DNA of 64,000 nt. It comes from Liopterus haemorrhoidalis (lineage: Eukaryota > Arthropoda > Insecta > Coleoptera > Dytiscidae). The position numbers and the translations under genes were made by a program. Of this stretch, positions 31,521 to 43,027 are shown piece by piece. The stretch is taken from contig OZ020624.1 of the NCBI GenBank assembly GCA_963971575.1, positions 17,515,249 through 17,579,248 of the forward strand, read 5' to 3'. The notes under the pieces are model-generated. The model was not told the origin of the DNA and made no database searches. It worked only from the letters and a program-made list of their open reading frames with translations. The first letter of the stretch is position 1. Each line of letters begins with the position of its first letter.

Positions 31521-31820
31521 CATTCAAACTCTCACAAAGCCCGACACCAGAAATGGTAAAAGGGCTCAACGATTAAGTTTTTTAAGATTAAAAAACAAAA
31601 AATCAAAACTTAATAATTACAATAAATAATTATTTCCCTAATATTGATTTATTTCTAAGCAGGCGATACACCTCAAAAATCTAATAGGTAGGTAATAATA
31701 ATTTATTTATTCAAAAAAAATTTTTCTTGAAAGATAAAATGTGATCGCGAAAAGCAGAGGACAAAGGAAAAGGCCACGTAGCTGGATCATTATATTGAAA
31801 AAAACTTTCAGAAATGTAGT

Positions 31821-32099
31821 CTACATTTTCCTCAGTATTTGTCTAACATTTGATAATTGAAATAATAATTCTTTAGTTTCGTTTGAGTTAATAGCACTCA
31901 AATTTATGTAGCAAATTTTAACATCTGCATTTTGTGATGTACCTTCTCCAAAAGCATTTTTAAGCAAATTTGAATTAAATACATTTGATTGCAGATAGTT
32001 GGATAGATATGTTGCACTTTTAGAAAATTCATTTTCTATTTCCAATTTTCTTTTACGGTTTTGTGATCCAGATAATTTTTTATGTGTCGAAAATTCCAA
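31821..32099 (-). pseudogene. hAT transposase N-terminal fragment, U2
   Basis: Starts MEFSTHKKLSGSQNRKRKLE; the KLSGSQxRKRK motif is typical of the N-terminus of ZMYM-like hAT transposases. Afterwards only SKSATYLSNYL and a Ser/Asn-rich tail are seen; no BED finger, catalytic or hATC region. Confidence 0.6.
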
Positions 32100-32620
32100 A
32101 TTACTGCAAAAAGTTTAATAAGTAGAACATGCATTTTAAGTTTATAAAAATGTAAAACTTACCAATGTTATTAAAATAAATTTCAGATATAATAACTAAT
32201 AATGAAAGATAATTAAAAATAATTAACACAAAAGCACGATAATTTTTATATAAACAGGTTAGTTTTGCACATTTCGAAACATATGCTTGTTGTCACTAGC
32301 AGAATATAACAAAAAACTGACGAAACTATATGAAATTAAACACGTTTATTCTAAACGGATTTTTTTTTATAGCTTTCCATGTAAATCATTAAGTACTTAT
32401 TGTAGCAAATAACCGGAATAACCTATTAAAAAAATCATTAAGTAACTTAGGGTGTTTTGATGTTGTAAGCAATATATTATATCGCAAATAATGAAATTTA
32501 TTTTTACATTTTTCTATTGTAGAGAATAGTAATGCACTTAATAAGTGTGTTATATGATAAAAATATCAAATAATTGTCAAATTGGTATATCTAACACATT
32601 TTTCACAAAAAGTTTACTTA

Positions 32621-32748
32621 TGGCGGGTTGCTAACGTAAGAGTTTTCTCTAACCCAAGTTAAAATCATTTGTTTTTATATGCTACAACATACAAAAACAA
32701 ATGATTTTAACTCGAGTTAGGGATAATTCTTACTTTAGCAACCGGCCA
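32621..32748. mobile_element. Foldback MITE nested in the hAT element, U2
   Basis: A 128-bp palindrome with about 60-base arms beginning TGGCGGGTTGCTAA and TGGCCGGTTGCTAA, flanked by TTA on both sides (32618-32620, 32749-32751). No coding capacity. TTA duplication suggests Harbinger-type mobilisation. Confidence 0.72.
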
Positions 32749-33479
32749 TTAGTGACTTTTACCTTTAAACCGACGATATGATCCTAGTTTTGCTAATGAC
32801 TCGTTAGGTGCGCCCTTATCAACGAAGTGTCTCGCTACTCCTCGCCCCGCGCTTTTTTCCGCGGCACGGCGTTCACAAAAAATCGTATACCATGTCACTT
32901 TCTTTTCATATTCTTTGGTTACAGTTTATTTTTCAAAAGATAAGAAGCCTTTATTTTATAAGTATGCTATTGAAATGAATGAATAAATCATTGCCAAATT
33001 AATAAATAACAAATAATTTTATATATAAAACATAATACCTAAATCAAATGCAATTTATTTATATTGTCCGATTCTTATTTTGGCGCCCCTCTAAATCTGA
33101 CAGACCGGGCGGTCGCCCGGTCAGCCCGCCCGTTAATCCGCCACTGCTTCTAGAACTACATTTACATTTGTTCCTCTCAGGAGTTGACAGAAATGTCTTT
33201 CCCATTCTTCAATCTTTATATGTTGGGACACATCTACTTTGTTTTTTCTATCTTTATTGATATACTTCCATGCCTCCGTCTCTCTCTTGATATCCTCTAT
33301 TTCTAATTCTTCTTGTCTCTTTTTGTTGTTTTTCTTTATCTTTGTATTCTTTCTTTTCTTTTAGATATTCGTTTTTATAGCTTGTACCTATCTTTTATTG
33401 TTTTAATGATGTCTTAACTGATTTTTTTCCTACATTCTCCGTCCCACCAGTTATTTCTTCTCAGTTTGTTAGTTCTATT

Positions 33480-33635
33480 TAAGTGAATAATAAGGGCCTT
33501 ATTTATATTACAAATATCTGAAGTTTTCCCGCCATAACTCTACAAATATTTATCAAATCAAAAAAATGTATTTATGTTAAGGATTTGCCCTTTAATTTCA
33601 AACAATATTTGTTTTACATGTGCTAGCCTCTAACC
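33480..33635. repeat. Satellite fragment, U2
   Basis: Counterpart of 16961-17117, ending in the MITE target CTCTAACC. Confidence 0.7.
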
Positions 33636-33938
33636 GAGTGGTTCTCAACCAGGGTGCCGCAAGCACATGAAAAGGGTGCCGCGAGCTTTTCAAAATAAAT
33701 TCGCCGCTATTCTCGGAATCGAAGACCCGTGTCTTACAGAAAATACGCGGGAAATGTATTCTCTCTCACTCGTCATAAAACCCTTGCGAGTTTATTGGAC
33801 GTCAAATACGCCCGACCTTGAACGGCTCGCTCGCTCGCTCGCTCTCTCTCTATTGTGACATATTTAATAGTAGGGTGCCGCGAAGATCTCACATTTTGCA
33901 TAGCGGTGCCTTCACCTAAAAAAGGTTGAGAACCACTG
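33636..33938. mobile_element. hAT MITE (AGTGGTTCTCAACC), U2
   Basis: 303 bp with CTCTAACC on both sides. Longer than U1/U3 by 22 bp because the GGGTGCCGCAAGCACATGAA block near 33655 is present, which duplicates GGGTGCCGC. Confidence 0.88.
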
Positions 33939-33986
33939 CTCTAACCGATAGTTGGAATGCGAGACAGACTAGAACGAGTAGTATGT

Positions 33987-34127
33987 TGTTAGACTCCGAC
34001 GTGAACGCATCGTTTGTAATGTGTGTTAGACAATGCATTTATTTATTTGTACATTAATTCTTAAATAAATCAAATTAACTTAATCTCGTGTCTTATTATA
34101 ACCGCTAGTCTCCATCTTAGGCTGACA
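33987..34127 (+). repeat. Gypsy-3 LTR portion, U2
   Basis: TGTTAGACTCC to GGCTGACA, as in U1. Just 48 bp separate it from the MITE, since the 1-kb spacer seen in U1 and U3 is missing. Confidence 0.55.
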
Positions 34128-34570
34128 GATCAGAAGTGGGATCAGGAATGATGTGTAAAAAGTTAAAATTTGGTAAAATTAATGTGTAAACAATGTTAAA
34201 GGTCAGTGAATTCTGTGTAGTGAGTGTAGTGAAAGAAGCGTGCATTCGTGTTAGTGGGAACGAGATAGGCAACCACGTACTACCGAGTGCGAGTGTGAAC
34301 GAGATAGGCAACCACGAACTACCGAGTGCGAGTGTTAACGAGGTAGGCAACCACACACTACCGAGTGCCAGTGTTAACGGGATAGGCAACCAGCATATTC
34401 ATTGCTGGACGTGGAACCACGACGTAGATACAGGACGTAAGGGGACGGTACAGGAATACCAACGACATCCAAACGGGATAACGCACGAGATAACGTACTA
34501 AGTAAAGCGCAACGTAGACAGTGGTCTAAAGAACTTAGTTGAACGAAAATAGAAACAAAATAAAAACGAA
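34128..34570 (+). other. Gypsy-3 leader with an extra 39-bp repeat, U2
   Basis: Has three full 39-bp units plus a partial, against two in U1 and U3. The leader ORF (34193-34501) remains open. Repeats read NEIGNHELPSASV and NEVGNHTLPSASV. Confidence 0.6.
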
Positions 34571-35305
34571 ATGAACGAAGAGGCCATGAACGTAACAGAA
34601 TTGAACGTGACGGCAGATAATGGAACGCATGAAGAACCATTATTTTCCTCAACAAACGTCAGACGTGAACGAATGGAATTAGATTCTGTGGATCAACTTG
34701 AAGAAAATTTAAGATGGGAGAGAGACCTTCTTCAACGAGAACGAGAACTCTTGCAGAAGGAGGGAGATCTATTTACGCAGGAAACGAGAAGTTTTGGAAA
34801 CGCAACCATAACTTTGAGCGGTGAACGAACAGATATTTCGTTACAGGATTTGATCCAGGTAAGATTACTCTGTTAACGGCTAAGCAATGGGTGAAAAAGC
34901 TCGAAAGCATTGCGAACATCTTTGGATGGGATGAAAGACTATTTATTATATACTGCTTAAGGCAATAGGCAAACTGAAGGGAGCAGCAAAATACTGGTTC
35001 GATGGATGTGAGGATGAAATGAGTGGGGAACATTTAAAGAAACTTTTATTAAGGCATTTCCAACTATAGTGGATGAAGCTGACATTCACATGGAATTGTC
35101 AAAGAGAAGGAAGAAACGAGATGAATGTTTTGAAAATTACATTTATGAAATGAAGGCAATAGCGGCAAAGGGCAGTTTTTTCGATCAAACAATCATGAAA
35201 TATATTGCAAAGGTAATTGGAGATCCGGAAATGACCAAAATGTTGGCATTATGTAAATTTGACAGTCTCCAGGAACTGATAGTTCAAGTAAAACGATACG
35301 AAATT
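34571..35305 (+). pseudogene. Gypsy-3 gag, longest copy, U2
   Basis: Starts MNEEAMNVTELNVT and continues past the U1/U3 truncation. A 4-bp loss near 34843 shifts the frame (34571-34876). Homology resumes in other frames: LKGAAKYWFDG near 34980 (the A-x-x-W-F pattern of Gypsy Gag) and ELSKRRKKRDECFENYIYEM with MKYIAKVIGDPE at 35069-35300. No zinc knuckle or pol follows; an unrelated A+T-rich insert joins at about 35306. Confidence 0.75.
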
Positions 35306-35442
35306 ATTATTTTTACTTGCCCGACCTTAATATATAAGGGGCAAGTATTGTAATCGCGAAAATTTTCGATGTCGAGATTTTGACGGATGACCACGTTTCA
35401 TGGTCTAGGGAATCCAAAAAACCTATTGTCGAAGTGCCGTCC

Positions 35443-35482
<40 letters not shown>

Positions 35483-36045
35483 GCGTGTGCGTGTGCGTGT
35501 GCGTGTGCGTGTGCGTGTACACGATAACTCAAAAACGGTTTAACTTAAAGAGTTCGTTCTGGTACTAAAAAATTCTCCTATTAAATAGGAAGAACCTTAT
35601 TGTTTTTTATGAAAATCGGTTGACTAGAAATGGGAGTTTACTCGTGTCGATTTTAATATTTTTGCGAATATTTAGCAACAGAAAAATATTTCGAAAAAAT
35701 TTATTGAACAAAAGTTACTATAAATGCAATAACTAATAACTTTTATTTGAGACGTTTTTTGATAAAACGAAAAATTTCGAAAAATTTTTGTAAAATGATT
35801 TAAAATTTTTCCAAGTCTCAATTTTTTCATACTTATATGTAACGTTTCCATGGTCATGATAATTAATTCGTAACTAGTAAAGCAAGCCTTGGACAAAAAT
35901 TTGTATAGAACATAATTTGATGAATTTTTGAAGATTTATCTAAATATTTAAAAAAAAATTTTTTTTTTTAGTTTCCATATTTTTTAAATATTTTTTTTAT
36001 GGGAGGGCAATTCTAGCGGAGGTTTCCTTTCGCCACTGGTTTTTA
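35306..36045. other. A+T-rich dispersed-repeat-like insert with GT microsatellite, U2
   Basis: Begins near a short palindrome (ACTTGCCC..GGGCAAGT, 35317-35347), then GTATTGTAATCGCGAAAATT, the microsatellite, and a long A+T-rich tail to GGGAGGGCAATTCTAGCGG. The look is of a non-autonomous dispersed insect repeat, but no clear termini or target duplication were found. Confidence 0.45.
35445..35520. repeat. (GT)n / (GTGTGC)n microsatellite, U2
   Basis: An uninterrupted GT run then GTGCGT hexamers, ending GTGTACACG. The ORFs across it are repeats only. Confidence 0.95.
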
Positions 36046-36361
36046 TTATTATTATTTCACGTCTTAAATTATGTTGAACGCGGTAAAAGACTTTTTTTTA
36101 ACTCTTTCGACTTAATTATTTACATCTTAAAACCGTCATAAGTTAGTTTTTTGCGTCTTTTAGTTTAACCATTTTTGACAATTTTTTTACCCTTTTAACA
36201 AACCTATTTCTATTAAAACGTCTTAACTCTACATTTATTTTGCTTTAAGTGAATAATAAGGGAGTTATTTATATTACAAATATTTGAAATTTTCCCGCCA
36301 TAACTCTACAAATATTTATCGAATCAAAAAAAAAAAAAATATATTTGTTTTAAGGATTTGC
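36046..36361. repeat. Satellite fragment at end of U2
   Basis: From ATTTCACGTCTTAAATTATG through TCCCGCCATAACTCTAC to GGATTTGCC. This block is missing at the U1/U2 and U3/U4 junctions, which makes the U2/U3 junction the less rearranged form. Confidence 0.78.
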
Positions 36362-38219
36362 CTTTTTATTTAAAACAATATTTGTTTTATATATTTTGCT
36401 GTTAAGTTAATTATAAGGGAGTTATTTATATTTCAAATATATGGAGTTCGCGCGCTTGACGTTAGGAAATTTCCACGTTAAACAATGTATTGTCCACTGG
36501 GATTAAAAGTTTTTTCAGCTCTAAATTCGCTTATTTTTCTCTTCTTTCCACTTATTATGTATATTCTTTTCTTTCTCACCATCTGTCCTATGATTTGCAT
36601 CAGTTTTTTGTCTTTACAGTCACTTTTGCACACGTATTCGTCAGTTTTTGGGTACAAAGTATCACTTTTTCATTCTTATTACGCCTTTTATTAATATTTC
36701 ACGTCTTAAAATATTTTGAACGCGGTAAAACCCTTTTTTTAGCACATTCAACTTACCTATTTACGTCTTAAAACCGTCATAAGTTGGTTTTTTGCGTCTT
36801 TTAGGTTAACTATTTTTGACCTCTTTTTTCTTAACTAACCTATTTTTATTTTAAACGTCTTAACTCCACATATATCTTGCGGTTAAGTGAATAATAAGGG
36901 AGTTATTTATATTACAAATATTTGAAGTTTTCCCGCCATTACTCTACAAATATTACTCGAATCAAAAAAATGTATTTATGTTAAGAATTTGCCTTTTAAT
37001 TTTAAACAATATTTGTTTTATATATTTGGCTGTTTAGTGAATTATGAGGGAGTTAATTATTTTTCAAATATTTGGAGTTCGCGCGCTTGGCGTTAGGAAA
37101 TTTCCACTGTAAACAATGCATTGTCCACAGCGGTTAAAAGTTTTTTCAGCTTTAAATTCACTTGTTGTTCCCTTATTTCCACTTATTATGTCTATTCTGT
37201 TCTTTCTCACCGTCTGTCCTATGATTTGCACAAGTTTCTTGTCTTTACAGTCACCTTGCGCACTTATAATAACCAATTTCTCTTTAAAGCGTCTTAACTC
37301 CACATATATGTTGTTGTTAAGTGAATAATAAGGGAATTATTTATATGACAAATATTTGAAGTTTTCCCGCCATAACTCTACAAATATTTATCGAATCAAA
37401 AACATGTATATATATTAATGATTTGGCTTTTAATTTTAAATAATACTGGTTTTACATGTTTTGCTGTTAAGTGCAATATAAGGGAGTTATTTTTATTTAA
37501 AATATTTGGAGTTCGCGCGCTTGGCGTTAGGAAATTTCCACTGTAAACAAAGTATTGTCCACAGCGGTTAAAAGTTTTTTCAGCTTTAAATTCACTTGTT
37601 GTTCCCTTATTTCCACTTATTATATCTATTCTGTTCTTTCTCACCGTCTGTCCTATGATTTGCACAAGTTTTTTGTCTTTACAGTCACTTCTGCGCACGT
37701 ATTCGTGAAATCTTGAGCACAAAGTATCAATTTTTGAGCACAAAGTATCACTATTTTATTCTTATTACGTCCTTTTATTAATATTTCACGTCTTAAATTA
37801 TGTTGAACGCGGTAAAACACTTTTTTTAGCTCTTTCGTCTTAATTATTTACGTCTTAAAACCGTTATAAATTAGTTTTTTGCGTCTTTTAGGTTAACTAT
37901 TTTTGACATCTTATTTTTAACCCTTTCAACTAACCTATTTCTCTTTTAAACTTTATGAATCCACATATGTTTTGCTGTTAAGTGAATAATAAGGGAATTA
38001 TTTACATTACAAACATTTGAAGTTTTCCCGCCATAACTCTACAAATATTTATCGAATCAAAAAAATGTATTTATGTTAGGGATTTACCCTTTAATTTTAA
38101 ACAATATTTATTTTATGTATTTTGCTGTTATGTGAATTATAAGGGAGTTATTTATATTTCAAATATTTGGAGTTCGCGCGCTTGGCGTTAGGAAATTTCC
38201 ACTGTAAACAATGTATTGT
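36362..38219. repeat. Satellite block of U3, Harbinger nest deleted
   Basis: Starts like monomer 1 (AAATATATGGAGTTCGCGCG) and by about 36485-36560 has switched to monomer 2 diagnostic bases (CTCTTCTTTCCACTTATTATG, TTTGCATCAG). The Harbinger nest and most of one monomer are therefore absent. The empty LTR-element site ACATGTATATATATTAATG is at about 37403. Further monomers at about 37075, 37508 and 38170. Confidence 0.85.
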
Positions 38220-38501
38220 TAGGGTGACCATCCGTCCCGGTTTTCCGGGATTGTCCCGGTGTCCCGAAAAATGTTCTCGGGACGCCCGATTGTCCCGGTT
38301 TTTGAGGTGAGGACTCCTTTTGCTCTTCACTTTGAATTTGGGGGAGGTGAGGACCTTTTTGTTTTTTTTTTTGCTCTTTTCTTGGAATTTGGGAGGTGAG
38401 GACCTTTTTTTTTTGCTCCTCACTTGGATGTGGGAGGAAACAAAGTCTTTCTTTTTTTTCCCTGTGTCCCGGTTTCTCTTCACTGAAATCTGGTCACCCT
38501 A
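38220..38501. mobile_element. hAT MITE (TAGGGTGACCA), U3
   Basis: 282 bp, TGTATTGT duplicated at 38212-38219 and 38502-38509; nearly the same as U1 (CTTGGAATTTGG, AAGTCTTTC differences). Confidence 0.88.
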
Positions 38502-39143
38502 TGTATTGTGTCTACTGCGATTCAAAGTTTTTTCAGCTCTAAATTCGTTTATTGTTCCCTTATTTCCACTTATTACGTCTATTCTCTTCTTTCTCACCAT
38601 CTGTCCTATGATTTGTACAAGTTTTTTGTCTTTACAGTCACCTTCGCACACGTATTCGTCAGTTTTTGAGCACAAAGTATCACTTTTTCATTCTTTTGAC
38701 GCCTTTTATTATTATTTCACGTCTTAAAATATATTGAACGCGGTAAAACTCTTTTTTTAATTCCTTCGACCTACTTATTTACGTCTTAAAACCGTCATAA
38801 GTTGGTTTTTTGCGTCCTTTAGGTTAACTATTTTTGACATCTTTTTACTTAACCCTATTAACTAACCGATTTCTCTTGATGACTTGATGAAAATTGAGGG
38901 GTTATTGTCTGTAGCACTGACCAGTAAGGATTTGTTTGATATCGTTTTCTTTCGAAACACTGTGTTTATGTTTATTTCAGGCTCGAGTATTCGATATTAT
39001 TAATTACTTTCTGAGATTTATGTTCAGTAACTGATACAATTTTTAATATATAAAACCTTTAATTTAACTATGAAATTAACTATATTGAAAAGAGCACATT
39101 ATTATACAGAGACGAAACTGAAAATAATATAATACTGTAACTG
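38502..39143. repeat. Satellite remainder (to about 38874) and spacer, U3
   Basis: Same arrangement as U1 7368-8009: monomer remainder, then the GATGACTTGATGAAAATTG spacer. Nothing coding seen. Confidence 0.7.
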
Positions 39144-40054
39144 TTACCATATGGTCGTTCTACCATTTGGTCATCTAACGATATGTTAAGGTAACCATTT
39201 GGTCAGCTAACCACATGGTCAGGTAATTCATACGTAAGCTAACCTATTGATCATGTATCCATTTAGTCAGGTAACCATTTCGTCAACTAACCATATGGGC
39301 AGTTAACCATTTAGTCAGCTAACCACGTGCTTCGGTAAACATTTCGTCAGCTTATCATATGTTAGGTAACTCAATTTCGTCAGCTAACCATATAATTAGG
39401 ATACCATTTCATCAACGAAAAATATGAACAACTAACCATTTATTCAGCTAACCATATGCTCAGCAAACTATTTGGTCAGCTTACCACATGGTAAGGCAAT
39501 TCTTTCGTAAGCTAACTATATTGGTCAGTTAACATTTTGTCTGCTAACCACATGGTGAGGTAAACATTTAGTTAGCTAACCATATGGTCAGGTAATCATT
39601 TGGTCATCAAACCATATGGTCATGTAACCATTTCGTCAGCTGACCATATGGTCAGAAAACCATTTGGTCTGCTAACCAAATGGTCAAGTAATCATTTGGT
39701 CAGGTAACCATTTTGTCAGATAACCATATGGTTAGGTAACCACTTGGTCAGCTAATCAAACGGTCAGGTAACCATTTCGTCAGCTAACCATATGGTCAGT
39801 TAACAATTTTTCCAGCTAACCATATGGTCAGGTAACCATTTTGTCAGCTGACCATATGGCCAGGTAATATTTTTGTAAGGTAACCATATAATTCATGTAA
39901 CCATTTGGTCATCTTAACCTATGCTTGCTCAGCAAACCATTTTGTCTGCCAACGACATGGTCAGGTAACGATTTGGTCGGAAACACATATGGTCAGGTAA
40001 CCATTTGGTCAGCTAACCATATGATCAGGTAAGATTTTGGTCAGCTAACTATAT
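39144..40054. repeat. Minisatellite 1, U3
   Basis: 16-bp words as in U1, about 34 bp (two words) shorter near 40020. Confidence 0.9.
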
Positions 40055-40589
40055 GTTTTCCTATTTCTCTTTAAGCGTCTTAACTCCACATATATTTTGC
40101 TGTTAATTGAATAATAAGGGAGTTATTTATATTTCAAATATTTGGAGTTCGCGCGCTTGGCGTTAGGCAATTTCCACTGTAAATATTGTATTGTCCACTG
40201 CGATTAAAAGATTTTTTGGCTTTAAATTAACTTAATTGTTCTCTTATTTCCACTTATTATGTCTATTCTTTTCTTTCTCACCATCTGTCCTATGATTTGC
40301 ACAAGTTTTTTGTCTTTACAGTCACTTTCGCACAAGTATTCGTCAGTTTTTGAGCACAAAACATCACATTTTTATTCTTCTTACGTCCTTTTTTTTATTA
40401 TTTCACGTCTTAAATTATTTTGAACCTGGTAAAACACTTTTTTTTTACTCTTTCGATTTAATTATTTACGTCTTAAACCGTCATAAGTTAGTTTTTTGCG
40501 TCTCTTAGGTTAACTGTTTTTGACATTTTTTTTTTTTTTTAACTCTTTAACTAACCTGTTTCTCTTTTAAACGTTTTGACTCAACATAT
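40055..40589. repeat. Satellite monomer upstream of Gypsy-2, U3
   Basis: Counterpart of 8955-9487, ending in target ATAT. Confidence 0.8.
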
Positions 40590-40903
40590 TGTTATTGGTA
40601 AGAATTAATGGGGCCATTAATTGTTGCAGAACGGCCGAGTGTTAGGTAGTTTTTCGAAGAGGGCGCGCTGAGCAATGGCGTGGCGGCAGCACCATACAGG
40701 CGGTCGGTATTGTGTCCCGCGCTTGTATCGGCGTGGGAAGAAGAGAGGAGGTCACATGACCGGACCATTCTATCTGCGGCGTTGAAACGGAATCTCTCGG
40801 CGTGATCGCTTGTATTTTGGTGTTTTTAGTATTATACATTTTTCATGTTTGATTAAATAAATGATATGTTAGATTGAACGCTTGTTATTTTATCGTCCTA
40901 ACA
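40590..40903 (+). repeat. 5' LTR of Gypsy-2, U3
   Basis: TGTTATTGG start, CCTAACA end. One base (GTATCGGCG) differs from the U1 5' LTR (GTATCAGCG). Confidence 0.85.
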
Positions 40904-40957
40904 ATTCAGAAGTGGGATCAGCGCACTAGAATACGGTGCGTCTCGTTAGAAACGAGG

Positions 40958-41602
40958 ATGGCGGACAAAGACGGGTGCGGCTGGTTGTTCGAGGACGAGA
41001 GCCTCGACGTCGAGCCGGGTTCACCTGTAGCTGGCGGTGTCAAGAAGCGGCCAACAGCAGACCGGTGTCCCGATGCTGTACCGGACGTGGTGCAGGAAAT
41101 GCAGGCCCAGCTGAAGGCGTTGCAGGCTGAGTTGCAGGACATGCAGGCCCAGAAGACAGCCAAGATGGACGCGACTGCAGGAAGCGAGACCGGTGAGTCA
41201 GCGATACGCGGCGGAGTATCCAGCTTCCGAGCGGGAGCTGACATCCTGGACCCCTTCGATCCCGATGACCGTGAGGCCAGTGTCGACATCTGGTTGGCTC
41301 GCATCGACCAGCTGGGTTGTGTACACGGGTGGACCGAGTATGAGAAGTCCCTGTACATGCAAGCGAAGCTGAGGGGAGAAGCCAGAGCGCGGTTCAATCG
41401 GCTTCTCAAGTATGACCACACCTGGGCGGAGTGGAAAATCATGCTGAAGACGGCGTTCCCTCAACAGCATGACTTCGCGAAGATGCTGCGCGAGCTACTG
41501 GCGCGGCAAAAGGTTCCAGGGGAGAGTCTTGCTCGCTACTATCGGGCGAAGCTTGCCATGTGCGAGCGTGTTGGCATCACAGGTGACCGAGCAATCTCCT
41601 GA
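40958..41602 (+). pseudogene. Gypsy-2 gag N-terminal part, U3
   Basis: Protein reads the same as the U1 copy and ends at the same TGA (41600-41602). Confidence 0.85.
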
Positions 41603-43027
41603 ATCATCGACGGCCTCCCACTTGCGATGCAGTTGAATGCTAGGGCGTTCGGCTGCCAAGAGCCGAACGAGCTGTACGCCGGCTTCCTAGCCATGCTGGA
41701 CCGCTACGAGGAGGATGCTCCTGTCCATCGACCTAGGGAGCGAGAGGCAGTTCACATGCGAGGACCAGCAGGCAGGGAGGCTGTTCCGGACCAACGGCGC
41801 ATGGAACGATTAGCAGCCTACGGCGGACGTGGGAAACGTTCGAGCCAGCGACACGGAGGGCAGCAGTCCGAGGCAACGGCGAGGGTCAACCGGCACACGG
41901 CGATGGACGGTTGGAGACGCTGCTACAACTGCCAAGAGGTGGGGACGCACGTGACCCGCGAGTGTCCGCAGCCTCGCACGCAGCGGTGCCGCAAGTGTGG
42001 CGAGGATGGGCACTGGGCCATGGATTGTCCTGGCCAACGTCGCGGACCACAGGTAAGCTTGGTGGATGCCGCGAAGACCTACAAGAAGTGGATGAGAACC
42101 AGCGCCGACGTGCCGCTGAGAGCCTTCATCGACACGGGTAGTGTCTACGACCTCATCACGGAGGAATGTGCACGGCGTTTGCAGTGTACGCTGTCTGCAA
42201 ATGGGCAGCAATTGCATGGATTCGGCGGAGGGACGACTTGGACCTTAGGTAAGGTCGAGCTGTCCGTGATCATTGACGGCGCCGGCGTTAAGATGCACCC
42301 GTTGGTGGTGACATGTGGTTTGTCGGGAGCCGACATCATGATAGGGCAGCCAACGCTCTCGTCAGTCGAGGTGGTCCTGCTCGTGCGGGACGGCACGGTG
42401 AGCCTGTCGCGCGAGGAGAACTTCCTCCAAAAGCTGGCGTTGGAGGATGATGACCTGGACGAGCCATTGCAGCAGAAGTTAGAAGTACGGCTCGTCGAGG
42501 ATGCCTGGCTTCTACCCAACGACGACCAGAGCCCAGCAGTCACGGTGGATGGACTGCCTGAAGGTGCGTTCCTGCTAGTTAAGGAACGGACGGTCCGGCG
42601 ACACACCTCCGAACTTATCGTAAAGGGGGCACTTTTGGGGCCAGGGAATATGAAGATGAGAATTTGGAATCAGAGTCGCAGGGGCGTTATCTGGCCCACC
42701 AAACACCCGCTGGCGCGCGGCTTTGTTATCTTTCCAGATAAAGACCCGGAACAGGTGAACTCGGTGAGTATCATTAATAATAAATTAAGCTTTGCAGATG
42801 TCAAGGTGGGTGATATCGCTGAAAGTGAAAGGAGTGAATTGGAAGCGCTCTTGTCACGGTTGCAAAATTGCTTCTCGAGTGGGGATGAAGAGTTGGGGCT
42901 CACCCACTTGGGGGAAATGAGAATCCAGTTAACCACGCATAGCGCGTACACCGATATACCATCGCCCGTACAGGCTGTCACTCGCAGAGAGGGAAACGGT
43001 GAAACAAAAAGTGCAGACGCTACTTAA
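41603..43027 (+). pseudogene. Gypsy-2 gag C-terminus, zinc knuckles, protease, U3
   Basis: Two CX2CX4HX4C knuckles and the DTG protease site, as in U1; frame ends before RT at the shared shift. Confidence 0.85.

Larger units (their letters stand above)
31187..33146. mobile_element. hAT-type element, U2 only
   Basis: 1960 bp flanked by the 8-bp duplication CTTCTAGA (31179-31186, 33147-33154). Ends: CAGTGCCGGACCAAGGC and the complement of CAGTGGCGGATTAACGG, typical of a hAT group common in animals. Carries a small transposase-like fragment, a piece of a LINE tail and a nested foldback element. Transposase catalytic and dimerisation regions are absent, so it is non-autonomous. Confidence 0.88.
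29655..33479 (-). mobile_element. LINE fragment split by a hAT element, U2
   Basis: Same LINE fragment as 15065-16960, interrupted by the hAT element at 31187-33146. RT pieces are readable in 29956-31180 (KKAAGEDGIGNEEW, NYRGITLL, YGSEIWGWEDQ). Unit-specific damage: a deletion of about 80 bp near 30225 and a lost base at about 30674. The YADD-to-stop change is present (TTA about 30417-30419). One stop of the U1 copy, after HPK near 15290, is absent here. Confidence 0.83.

Noticed and set aside
32300..32620. Additional gene in the right half of the U2 hAT element
   Set aside because: A+T rich with stops in all frames; no motif found.
35380..35568. Val-Cys repeat ORF and Thr-His repeat ORF over the microsatellite
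   Set aside because: Direct translation of the GT repeat; not genes.
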